This document shows, piece after piece, positions 33,550 to 41,338 of a DNA stretch of 64,000 nucleotides. Below the pieces are notes generated by a model that was not told the DNA's origin, searched no databases, and saw only the letters and a program-made list of their open reading frames with translations. Positions within the stretch are counted from its first letter, which is position 1, and every line of letters begins with the position of its first letter. The DNA comes from Sphingomonadaceae bacterium (GTDB taxonomy: Bacteria; Pseudomonadota; Alphaproteobacteria; Sphingomonadales; Sphingomonadaceae), in NCBI GenBank assembly GCA_024236195.1, contig JACKKZ010000003.1, positions 496,001 to 560,000 of the forward strand. The letters are read 5' to 3'. A program made the translations under genes and the position numbers.

Positions 33550-34545
33550 TCACAACCAGCGCAATTTCCTGAACAGCACCAACAGCCCGACCAGCGTCAG
33601 TGTGCAGCCGATCACGACATAGGCAAAGGCGTGGGGATCATCCGTTCCCGGCATTCCGCCGACATTGATCCCCAGCAGGCCGGTGAGGAAACCGAGCGGC
33701 AGGAAGATGCCTGCCACCACGGTCAGCAAATAGGTGGCGCGCTCGCTGCCGGCCACCGCGCGTGAGCGGATTTCATCCTGCAGCACCACTGCGCTTTCCT
33801 TGCTGATGTCGAGATCATCGAGATAGCGCTGCAGCCGTGCGATGGATTCGCTGATTTCGCGCCGGTCATGCTCTTCGAACCAGGGCGGCGCATAGCGCGA
33901 GATGGCTTCCAGCGCTTCGTGCATCGGGCCCATATGCCGTTTCAGGCCGAGGCAATTGCGGCGGATGGCGGAAATCTTGCTCAGCGCGCCTTCCGGATCG
34001 TGATCCGGATCGCGCTCTTCCAGCTCGTCAATATGTTCGTTCATGTCGAGGATCGCGCTGCTCATGCGGGTGATCATCGCTTCGGCCAGTTCAGTGATCA
34101 GCGCGCCGCAATCATTCGGGCCGACTTCGCGCCGGTCGATCATCTTGAGCACATGGCGCGGGGTCTTGAGCGGATCGCGGCGCAAGGTCAGCAACCGCTT
34201 GCCATCGCACCACAACTGCATGGAGAGCATGTCTTCTGGCTCGGCATTGGGGTTGAAGTTGATCCCGCGCATGGTTGCCACCAGCGTATTGCCTTCGCGG
34301 AACGCGCGCGGGCGCGTTTCATCGCTGGTCAGGAGTTCGCAGGTCGGCTCCGGTATGCCCAGCTCTTCCAGCCATTCGAGGACGCCGGGACGGTTGCGGC
34401 ACAGATGCACCCACAGCACTTCGCCGTCTTTCTCCGGCTGCCAGGCGCGCGCGGCGTCCCAGTCCAGCGGGCGGCCAGCGCCCTGCCCGTCCAGCACGCG
34501 GCCAAACAGCATCGGGCAATCGTCATCCTCTGCGATCATGTCCAT
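33550..34545 (-). CDS. CorA/ZntB-family divalent cation transporter
   Basis: A 331-residue CorA-superfamily protein: a large cytoplasmic N-terminal domain with long helices (DEHIDELEERDPDHD...), then two C-terminal transmembrane helices separated by the family's G-N motif in the form LLGINVGG. The GIN variant is typical of ZntB-like members rather than the GMN of classical CorA Mg2+ channels, so zinc export or another cation is possible. The direction of transport cannot be read from sequence. Divergent from ispG. Confidence 0.9.
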   Translation of the reverse strand: MDMIAEDDDCPMLFGRVLDGQGAGRPLDWDAARAWQPEKDGEVLWVHLCRNRPGVLEWLEELGIPEPTCELLTSDETRPRAFREGNTLVATMRGINFNPNAEPEDMLSMQLWCDGKRLLTLRRDPLKTPRHVLKMIDRREVGPNDCGALITELAEAMITRMSSAILDMNEHIDELEERDPDHDPEGALSKISAIRRNCLGLKRHMGPMHEALEAISRYAPPWFEEHDRREISESIARLQRYLDDLDISKESAVVLQDEIRSRAVAGSERATYLLTVVAGIFLPLGFLTGLLGINVGGMPGTDDPHAFAYVVIGCTLTLVGLLVLFRKLRWL

Positions 34546-34680
34546 CGCCGCTACATGCCGGAAAGGCGCGCGATTTCCTACTCCCTGCCCCCATGCTAGT
34601 CACAGGCAATGCAAGCGCTTTTGAAACCGCCAAGGAAATGCCATATGGGCCGGGTAAGGGAACCACTGCGTGGGGAAGGT

Positions 34681-34714
34681 TTTCTCCCGTTGGACTGTGT
34701 TCCATGTGTTCCAC
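34681..34714 (+). promoter_or_regulatory. Conserved TTTYYCC-N-TGTTCCATGTGTTCCAC element upstream of ispG (copy 2)
   Basis: TTTCTCCC at 34681 and TGTTCCATGTGTTCCAC at 34698-34714, 17 bases apart start to start, end 24 bases before the ispG ATG. The 17-base core is identical to the copies at 13802-13818 and 49889-49905 (minus strand). Confidence 0.65.
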
Positions 34715-34738
34715 TTGTTCAGGAAGTGACTAACCAGC

Positions 34739-35875
34739 ATGAATGCCATCCGCCCCTGGCGCACGATTGAACGCCGCAAATGCCGCCAGATCATGGTCGG
34801 CAATACGCCGGTGGGCGGGGATGCGCCGATAACGGTGCAGACCATGACCAACACGCCGACGGAAGATGCCGTGGCGACCATCGACCAGATCCGCCGCTGC
34901 GAGGAAGCCGGGGCGGACATCATTCGTGTCTCGTGCCCGGACGAAGCGAGCACGGCGGCCTTTGGCAAGATCGTGAAGGCTTCGCGCATCCCGATCGTGG
35001 CGGATATCCACTTCCACTACAAACGCGCGCTCGAAGCCGCCGATGCCGGTGCTGCCTGTTTGCGGATCAACCCCGGCAATATCGGGTCAAGCCAGCGCGT
35101 GGCTGAGGTTGTCCGTGCGGCCAAGGCCAACGGCTGCGCGATCCGTATCGGGGTCAATGCCGGCAGTCTGGAGAAGGACCTGCTGGAGAAATATGGCGAA
35201 CCCTGCCCCGAGGCGCTGGTGGAAAGCGCGCTCGACCATATCAAGCTGCTGCAAGACCATGACTTCCACGAATTCAAGGTGGCGGTGAAGGCGAGCGATG
35301 TGTTCCTCGCCGTTGCTGCCTATCAGGGGCTGGCCGAAGCGGTCGATTGCCCGCTGCATCTGGGCATTACCGAAGCGGGCGGGCTGATCGGCGGGACAGT
35401 GAAAAGCTCCATCGGCATCGGCAACCTGCTGTGGGCCGGGATTGGCGACACGATCCGCGTGAGCCTCTCCGCCGAGCCGGAAGAGGAAGTGCGCGTCGGC
35501 TTCGAAATGCTGAAAGCGCTGGGCCTGCGCACGCGCGGTGTGCGCGTCGTCTCCTGCCCCAGCTGCGCGCGGCAGGGGTTTGACGTGATCCGCACGGTGC
35601 AGGCGCTGGAAGAGCGGCTGCAGCATATCAAGACGCCAATGAGCCTTTCCGTCCTCGGCTGCGTGGTCAACGGCCCCGGCGAGGCGCGCGAGACCGATAT
35701 CGGCATCACCGGCGGCGGCAATGGCAAGCACATGGTCTATCTGTCCGGCGTGACTGACCACCATGTGACGAGCGAAGACATGCTCAACCACGTAGTCGAA
35801 CTGGTGGAAGCCAAGGCGGCAGAGATCGAAGCGGGCATGAGCGATGCCGGGAATGTGACCGAGGCGGCTGAGTGA
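34739..35875 (+). CDS. ispG: 4-hydroxy-3-methylbut-2-enyl diphosphate synthase (GcpE)
   Basis: A 378-residue enzyme of the MEP isoprenoid pathway that converts 2-C-methyl-erythritol 2,4-cyclodiphosphate to HMBPP using a [4Fe-4S] cluster. The cluster cysteines are in VVSCPSCARQGFDVI and LGCVVNGPGEA, and the conserved ADIHFHYKRALEA, INPGNIG and GITEAGG are present. The short (non-insert) bacterial form is seen. GTGA overlap links it to the thioredoxin-like gene downstream. Confidence 0.96.
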   Translation: MNAIRPWRTIERRKCRQIMVGNTPVGGDAPITVQTMTNTPTEDAVATIDQIRRCEEAGADIIRVSCPDEASTAAFGKIVKASRIPIVADIHFHYKRALEAADAGAACLRINPGNIGSSQRVAEVVRAAKANGCAIRIGVNAGSLEKDLLEKYGEPCPEALVESALDHIKLLQDHDFHEFKVAVKASDVFLAVAAYQGLAEAVDCPLHLGITEAGGLIGGTVKSSIGIGNLLWAGIGDTIRVSLSAEPEEEVRVGFEMLKALGLRTRGVRVVSCPSCARQGFDVIRTVQALEERLQHIKTPMSLSVLGCVVNGPGEARETDIGITGGGNGKHMVYLSGVTDHHVTSEDMLNHVVELVEAKAAEIEAGMSDAGNVTEAAE

Positions 35876-36405
35876 AGCGCGGCTTCGCGCTTGCCGGACT
35901 GGCCTTGCTTGCCTGCTCGACCCTGGCGGGCTGTGCGCAAAGCCATGCGTCGCCCGCCCCCGCCTCCCATGGCCCACGGTACCCGGCGGGCAAGCTCTAT
36001 GATCCGCAGGCCGATGCGGAGAAGGTTCTCGCCGCGACACGGGCTTCTGCAGTGGTGGGGGGGAAACCGCTACTGGTCGTATTCGGCGCAAACTGGTGCC
36101 ATGACAGTCGCGCCTTGGCAGAGGCGCTGACGCAGGGTGAAACGGGTGCCTTTGCGCAGGAGCATTTCGAAGTGCTGTTCATTGATGTCGGGACACCGCA
36201 AATCGGCAAGGGTCGCAACCTGGGGCTCGCTACCGAGCTGGGTGTTGAGGATATTGAAGGCACGCCAACGCTGGTCGCGCTCGGCCCGGATGGCGCCTTG
36301 CTGAATGGTGACAGCGCAAAAGGTTGGCGCAATGCCGCGAGCCGTAGCGAAGCCGAAATCATGGCTGCGCTGGAAGGGTTCGTGGCAGCTGGAGAATACC
36401 AATGA
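35872..36405 (+). CDS. Thioredoxin-fold lipoprotein with CxxS active site
   Basis: A 177-residue protein with a lipobox (LAGC, Cys21) and a thioredoxin-like fold. The active-site position reads WCHDS: Cys76 is present but the second cysteine is replaced by Ser79. The cis-Pro region is EGTPTLVALGPDG. Such CxxS proteins may act as monothiol reductases or in disulfide isomerisation in the periplasm; transfer of electrons like a normal CxxC thioredoxin is unlikely. GTG 35872 overlaps the ispG stop. Confidence 0.8.
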   Translation: MKRGFALAGLALLACSTLAGCAQSHASPAPASHGPRYPAGKLYDPQADAEKVLAATRASAVVGGKPLLVVFGANWCHDSRALAEALTQGETGAFAQEHFEVLFIDVGTPQIGKGRNLGLATELGVEDIEGTPTLVALGPDGALLNGDSAKGWRNAASRSEAEIMAALEGFVAAGEYQ

Positions 36406-37118
36406 TGGTGCTGCGCCTCTTCGCCCTCGCCCTGCGTGACGGGCTGCGGCTGTGGCGGCTCGCGCCGGTGATTGCGCTGATCGCCATCCTGCCGGAATTT
36501 TCGCAACATGTGGTTGAGGTGAAGCTGGGCATGTTTGCCAGTCGCGGAGCCTTTGCCGAACTCGCCATGAATCCCGAGCGTCTGGGCGCTGCCCTGCCCA
36601 AGGTACTGGGCATGGTGTTCGCCATGGTCTTTGCCACACGTTATTGGGAACTGGCCCCGCAAGGGCTGAAATGGTGGTCACCCAAGGGGATACGCTGGGG
36701 CGCCTTCCTGCTGGCTGGCGTCATTTCATCCGTGCCGCTCCTCGCCGGCATTGTCCCAGTGAACGAGACAGCAAAGGCCGTGCTCAGCGGGCTGCTGTTC
36801 ATCGCGACTATCCCGACCATCGCCTATTCCACCGGGGCTCTGCTGGGTGACCGGGACATGACGCTGAAGGCGGCCTATGGCAGCGGCTGGCTGATATCGC
36901 TGCGAGTGGCCATTTTTGCCGCGGCCGTCTTCGTGCCGTTGCAATGGTTGCACACGCAAAACCACTATTGGGCCATGGGCCTGCCCGACCTGCCACTATG
37001 GGGAATGATGGTGTGGGATTCGCTGGTGGTCGGGGTGATTGCCACGCTGATGGGCACTGCAATGCACCATGCCTACCGGGCGCAGGGCCTTTACGCGGAC
37101 TTAAGGCCTGCCAGCTAA
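36402..37118 (+). CDS. Hypothetical multi-pass membrane protein
   Basis: A 238-residue protein with six or so hydrophobic segments, starting MMVLRLFALALRDGLRLWRLAPVIALIAILPEF and containing GAFLLAGVISSVPLLAGIVP and LWGMMVWDSLVVGVIATLMGTAMHHAYRA. It overlaps the thioredoxin-like gene by four bases (ATGA). No family recognised with confidence. Position suggests a membrane partner of the adjoining exported proteins. Confidence 0.75.
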   Translation: MMVLRLFALALRDGLRLWRLAPVIALIAILPEFSQHVVEVKLGMFASRGAFAELAMNPERLGAALPKVLGMVFAMVFATRYWELAPQGLKWWSPKGIRWGAFLLAGVISSVPLLAGIVPVNETAKAVLSGLLFIATIPTIAYSTGALLGDRDMTLKAAYGSGWLISLRVAIFAAAVFVPLQWLHTQNHYWAMGLPDLPLWGMMVWDSLVVGVIATLMGTAMHHAYRAQGLYADLRPAS

Positions 37119-37129
37119 GTTTGGCGGCA

Positions 37130-37669
37130 ATGATGAACCGCTATGCCTTTCTCGGCCTGCTGACGGTCGGCTTTGTCGCGCTGATGGCTCCGCGCCTTGA
37201 TGCTGTTGACGAGGGCGGCGCGCAGGTGGAAACGCTGGTGGCTGGCAGCAACCAGGTCGCCAATCTGGAGGGCAATCCCGACCAGTCGTGGTATTCCGGC
37301 GGCCACGCCTTGCAGCGCGGATCAAACGGGCATTTCTTTGCCGATGGCTATGTCGATGGTGCATCGGTGCATTTCATGGTCGATACGGGTGCCAGCGTGA
37401 TCGCGCTGACCGGGCGCGATGCCGAAGCGATCGGCCTGCAATGGGACCCGAGCGAAGTGCGCATGGTCGGCACCGGCGCGAGTGGCGCAGTCTATGGGGT
37501 GAACGCCCGGCTGGCGCAGGTCGAAGTGGGCGGAATGACCGAACGCAACGTGGATGCCGTGATTATTCCGGAAGGGCTGGAGGTCTCGCTGCTCGGCCAA
37601 TCCTACCTCTCGCGCCTGTCCAATGTCTCCATCATGGGCGACCAGATGGTGCTCGGCGGGGGCAATTAA
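37130..37669 (+). CDS. Retropepsin-like aspartic protease (clan AA)
   Basis: A 179-residue protein with an N-terminal membrane anchor or signal (MMNRYAFLGLLTVGFVALMAP) and a single retropepsin domain: HFMVDTGASVIALTGRDAEAIGL with catalytic Asp85, MVGTGASGAVYG and VSLLGQSYLSRLSNV. Proteins of this layout match the TIGR02281 family of alphaproteobacteria. It would work as a dimer in the periplasm; substrates unknown. ATG 37130 and ATG 37133 are both possible. Confidence 0.85.
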   Translation: MMNRYAFLGLLTVGFVALMAPRLDAVDEGGAQVETLVAGSNQVANLEGNPDQSWYSGGHALQRGSNGHFFADGYVDGASVHFMVDTGASVIALTGRDAEAIGLQWDPSEVRMVGTGASGAVYGVNARLAQVEVGGMTERNVDAVIIPEGLEVSLLGQSYLSRLSNVSIMGDQMVLGGGN

Positions 37670-37796
37670 GGTGGCCCGGCGCGGTGAGCCGGGGCGGAAT
37701 CGCGGTGAAACTGTGCCGGGGTGCTACGCAAAGCGCGCAAGACTCGGCAAACTGTGCGGCAATCCCTATATTGCAAGGGAAAGGACCGGTCGCACG

Positions 37797-38507
37797 ATGC
37801 TCAATCGCAGATCCCTGATCAAAGGCAGTGTTGCCGCAAGTGCCGCATTGGCCCTGCCCACGCGCGCCTTCGCCTCGGTTGAAACGGCATCCAGGCGTGA
37901 CCAGGCCCTGTTCGACATTGCCAAGCGCGAATTGCAGAAGGCAGGCTCGTCCATCTGGCGCAGCGATATTGTCGGCATTGCCGATTTCGGGCTTCGCTCT
38001 TCGGAAGAGCGCTTCCACTTCGTGAACCTCGAACAAGGCAGCGTTCGCAGCTTCTATGTCGCCCATGGCGCCGGGTCAGACCCGGAGCATGATGGCTGGC
38101 TCAACGAATTTTCGAATGTCGAAGGATCGAACGCGACCAGCCGCGGCGCCTATGTCACCTGGGAATGGTACAAGGGCCGCTATGGTACGTCGATCCGGCT
38201 CGGCGGGCTGGATGAAAGCAATTCCAATGCCCTGCCGCGCGCCATCGTGATGCACCCGGCGGAATATGCCCGCCGCAATCATGTCGAGAAATGGGGCCGT
38301 CTTGGCCGCTCCAACGGCTGTTTCGCCATGGACCCGGAGGATTTCCGCGAGGCTCTTTGGAACCTCTCTGGCGGTCGCCTGCTCTATGCCGACTGGTTGA
38401 GCCTAGGCGCGGATGGCGAGAAAGTAGCAGACGCACCAGCCACTATCCGGCCCCATCTGGCCAATGGTGCCGGCGGAATAGGCGAGGTCGGCGTCGGAAC
38501 CTACTGA
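37797..38507 (+). CDS. Murein L,D-transpeptidase-like protein (YkuD_2 type)
   Basis: A 236-residue exported protein. The N-terminus MLNRRSLIKGSVAASAALALPTRAFA has a twin-arginine-like signal. The catalytic domain carries IVMHPAEYARRNHVEKWGRLGRSNGCFAMDPEDF, the His and Cys motifs of the YkuD_2/L,D-transpeptidase catalytic family (Cys in SNGCFAM). It probably cross-links or edits peptidoglycan in the periplasm. It converges on a second, classical L,D-transpeptidase. Confidence 0.88.
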   Translation: MLNRRSLIKGSVAASAALALPTRAFASVETASRRDQALFDIAKRELQKAGSSIWRSDIVGIADFGLRSSEERFHFVNLEQGSVRSFYVAHGAGSDPEHDGWLNEFSNVEGSNATSRGAYVTWEWYKGRYGTSIRLGGLDESNSNALPRAIVMHPAEYARRNHVEKWGRLGRSNGCFAMDPEDFREALWNLSGGRLLYADWLSLGADGEKVADAPATIRPHLANGAGGIGEVGVGTY

Positions 38508-38529
38508 TCCCGACGCCAATAGCGAACCA

Positions 38530-39906
38530 TCAGGTCCGCATATCATCCTCGATCACAATCACTTCCTCGTCGCTATAGCGCGCACGGTTCATCTGGCGCG
38601 GTTTGTCGAAGCTTTCGAGCACCGGCGCATCGCGGCCATAGATATCGTTGAAGCTGCGCAGATTGCCGTCAATGTCCACGCCCATGGTGAAATAGGTGAT
38701 GTAGACCGGCATCGTCTGCTTGAAGCCTACACGAGTATATTTGCCCGATTTCAGGATCGCCACGCCTTCTTCTGCTTCGATCCCGGCCTGCAGGATTGCC
38801 AGCGTCAGCGCCAGCTCGCTCGCTCGCTCGGTGCGGATGCAGCCATGGCTGAGTGCACGAACATCGGCATTGAACAGCCCGCGTGAAGGCGTGTCATGCA
38901 GGAAAATCGCATGTTCATTGGGCATATCGAGCTTCATCAGACCCAGCGCATTGCCGGGGCCTGGCTGCTGCACCACGCTGACATAGCCATTCGCGCCGCG
39001 CGTCGCCTTGTAACCCTTGGCCTTGGCATAGGCCGGATTGCCCAATACGCGCGCGCCCAGCCCTTCGCCCTTCACAATGCTTTGCGGCACAGTCCAGGTC
39101 GGGTTGAAGATCACCCCTTCGACTGTTTCGGCAAGCTGCGGGGTCGCCGTGCGGCCCGGCTTGCCCACGATGGTCTTGTAGGTCCGCACAATCTTGTCAT
39201 TGACCGTCAGCCGCAGCTGGAATTCCGGCACATTGGTCATCAGATACTGGTCGCCCAGATCACGGGCGAGCCAGCGCCAACGATCCATATTGGCGCGGAT
39301 CAGCTTGCGTTTCGACTTTTCAGTCGCCGGGGTTTTCGCCAGCTCTGCCTTGAGCCGGGCATAATCCGGGTGGGTGGGGTTGAGCTGCGCCAAGGCGCCG
39401 CCAATGTCACCACTAGTCAGCGCAGCAGCCATGATTTGCGGCGTCGGCATGCGTTCCGCATCAGGATCAACCACGAACCACTGGCGCCGCGCCGACATGG
39501 GTGTGCGCCCATCGCGCAGGTCTTCCGCCAGCCAGCTGAAGCTCGCGCTCGCAGCCTGGTTGAGCGTATCGCCAGCACCGCCGGCAATCGCCATTTTCAG
39601 CCCGGCGAGACCATATTCATTGGGATCAAGCCCTTCCGCGCCGATTCCCTCGATCACTTGGGCCAGCTCGGTCGCCTTGGCCACACTCCAGACCTGCACA
39701 TCGGGCCAGGTCTGCTGCACCACAGGCGCTGTTTCCTGCACTACCGGTTCCGACACCGTGACAGCTTCATCGGGGCCCACATCAGGGGCAATCACCGGCG
39801 CGGATTCACGCGGAAGCAAGTCCTCCGGCGCATCCTGCGCGGAAATGGAGCTCGCCAGCCCCAGCACGGCCACTCCGGCCAGCAAGCCCCGCAAAGCAAT
39901 CTTCAT
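38530..39906 (-). CDS. L,D-transpeptidase (YkuD family, YcbB-like)
   Basis: A 458-residue exported enzyme: signal peptide MKIALRGLLAGVAVLGLASSISA, an acidic Val/Pro-rich linker, a middle helical region, then the YkuD domain (about 215-400) with catalytic motif HDTPSRGLFNADVRALSHGCIR; the SHGC cysteine is the nucleophile. Length and layout resemble YcbB-type enzymes that form 3-3 cross-links in peptidoglycan. ATG 39906 is supported by GGAAGGGG upstream. Divergent from the EamA transporter. Confidence 0.92.
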   Translation of the reverse strand: MKIALRGLLAGVAVLGLASSISAQDAPEDLLPRESAPVIAPDVGPDEAVTVSEPVVQETAPVVQQTWPDVQVWSVAKATELAQVIEGIGAEGLDPNEYGLAGLKMAIAGGAGDTLNQAASASFSWLAEDLRDGRTPMSARRQWFVVDPDAERMPTPQIMAAALTSGDIGGALAQLNPTHPDYARLKAELAKTPATEKSKRKLIRANMDRWRWLARDLGDQYLMTNVPEFQLRLTVNDKIVRTYKTIVGKPGRTATPQLAETVEGVIFNPTWTVPQSIVKGEGLGARVLGNPAYAKAKGYKATRGANGYVSVVQQPGPGNALGLMKLDMPNEHAIFLHDTPSRGLFNADVRALSHGCIRTERASELALTLAILQAGIEAEEGVAILKSGKYTRVGFKQTMPVYITYFTMGVDIDGNLRSFNDIYGRDAPVLESFDKPRQMNRARYSDEEVIVIEDDMRT

Positions 39907-40068
39907 CTCAATATAGCCCCTTCCAGCCTCCCGGTCCGGCACGATGCCGCCGGGTCAGGCTTTGCATTAGCCCCAAATCACGAAAAGCATCAAACAAAAG
40001 GGCTGTCTGCAAGCTGAATTGATCGCCGCTGGTGACCCGTGGCCACACCATGTTTATGGCTGGTCGCG

Positions 40069-40950
40069 ATGCAACGCCATATTGCCTTTCTCCCCATCCT
40101 TGCCACCTTGGCAGGAATTGGCCTGTTCTCGCTGATGGATGCGTTCATGAAGAGCGCGTCACTGGCCATCGGGGCCTATAGCGCGCTGCTCTTGCGCTCG
40201 CTGATCGGGCTGGCGCTGATCGGGCCGGTCTGGGCAGTGCTGGCAGGCGCATGGCCAAGCGGTGCCGTGCTGCGCATCCATCTCTTGCGCGGGATCGTGG
40301 CGGCCTTCATGGCGTTGACCTTCTTCTTTGCACTGACCCGTCTGCCACTGGCTGAAGCGATTGCCCTATCCTTCATCGCGCCTTTGGTCGCCTTGTGGCT
40401 CGCTGCGCTGCTGTTGGGCGAGAAAATCCGCCCGCAAGCAATCGTCGCAGCACTGCTCGGCCTTGCCGGGACGCTGGTGATCGTGGGCGGACGGATCGGG
40501 CGGGAGCGGATGAGCGATGATGCGGCCTGGGGCCTCGTCGCCCTCTTCCTCTCCGCATTGCTCTATGCGTGGAACCTCGTGCTGCAGCGCCAGCAAGCAC
40601 TGGTCGCGCTGCCTACAGAAGTGGCAGCTTTCCAGAACGGAATCGTCTCGCTGATTTTGCTGGCCGGTGCCCCATGGCTGCTGGTCCTGCCCGATGCAGC
40701 AAGCTGGCGCGATGTGGCTGCCAGTGCGGTGCTGTCAGTCAGCGCCGCGATGGTCCTTTCCTGGGCCTATCGCCGGGCCGAGGCGCAGGTTCTGGTGCCG
40801 GTGGAATATACCGGCTTTTTGTGGGCGGTGCTGTTTGGCTGGCTGTTCTTCGCTGAAAAGGTAACCGCCACCACCATCATGGGCGCGGTCCTTATTGCAG
40901 TCGGTAGCTGGATTTCCGGACGCAACCGACCGGAGCAAAGCGCGGTTTAG
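40069..40950 (+). CDS. EamA-family (DMT) transporter
   Basis: A 293-residue, ten-helix drug/metabolite transporter with two EamA repeats: the first begins ILATLAGIGLFSLMDAFMKSASLAIGAY, the second WGLVALFLSALLYAWNLVLQRQQ, ending AEKVTATTIMGAVLIAVGSWISGRNR. The substrate cannot be inferred. ATG 40069 is preferred; a GTG at 40039 in frame is an alternative. Its stop overlaps the stop of a small convergent gene. Confidence 0.9.
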   Translation: MQRHIAFLPILATLAGIGLFSLMDAFMKSASLAIGAYSALLLRSLIGLALIGPVWAVLAGAWPSGAVLRIHLLRGIVAAFMALTFFFALTRLPLAEAIALSFIAPLVALWLAALLLGEKIRPQAIVAALLGLAGTLVIVGGRIGRERMSDDAAWGLVALFLSALLYAWNLVLQRQQALVALPTEVAAFQNGIVSLILLAGAPWLLVLPDAASWRDVAASAVLSVSAAMVLSWAYRRAEAQVLVPVEYTGFLWAVLFGWLFFAEKVTATTIMGAVLIAVGSWISGRNRPEQSAV

Positions 40951-41129
40951 CGGCTTTCTGCTGCGATGGCCGGGGCCATATCTGCCTGCTTCTCGCTTGC
41001 TTCGGCGGTCCGGGAATGATCCAGCAAGGCAACAGCGATGCAGAAACAGGCCACCACCATCATCACCGCCGCGGCAATGCCTGCCCGCAAGCTGGCATAG
41101 GTCTGCTGCTGGCTTTCCTGCATGTCCAT
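40947..41129 (-). CDS. Small single-helix membrane protein
   Basis: A 60-residue frame starting MDMQESQQQTYASLRAGIAA, with one transmembrane helix (about residues 16-36) and a charged Ala/Glu/Lys-rich tail. Divergent from acnA and convergent with the EamA gene. The ribosome-binding site is weak (CAGGG about 9 bases upstream). No family recognised; coding is plausible because its codon use resembles its neighbours'. Confidence 0.5.
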   Translation of the reverse strand: MDMQESQQQTYASLRAGIAAAVMMVVACFCIAVALLDHSRTAEASEKQADMAPAIAAESR

Positions 41130-41338
41130 TGATCTTGCCCTGATATCCATCGCAGCCCCGCTGCCCGCTACGACTTCCGGACTAGTCGGCTTCCCCCGCC
41201 GCTGGCCAGTAAAGCGATGTAACTTTACGACCAACGGCCCCCTTGACCAAACGCCCGCAAACGCGCAGGTGCGCGGCAAATCTCGACTCCGCGCCATGGG
41301 GCGGCCGGAGCCCACTTTATCGAAAGGACGATGCGCCA

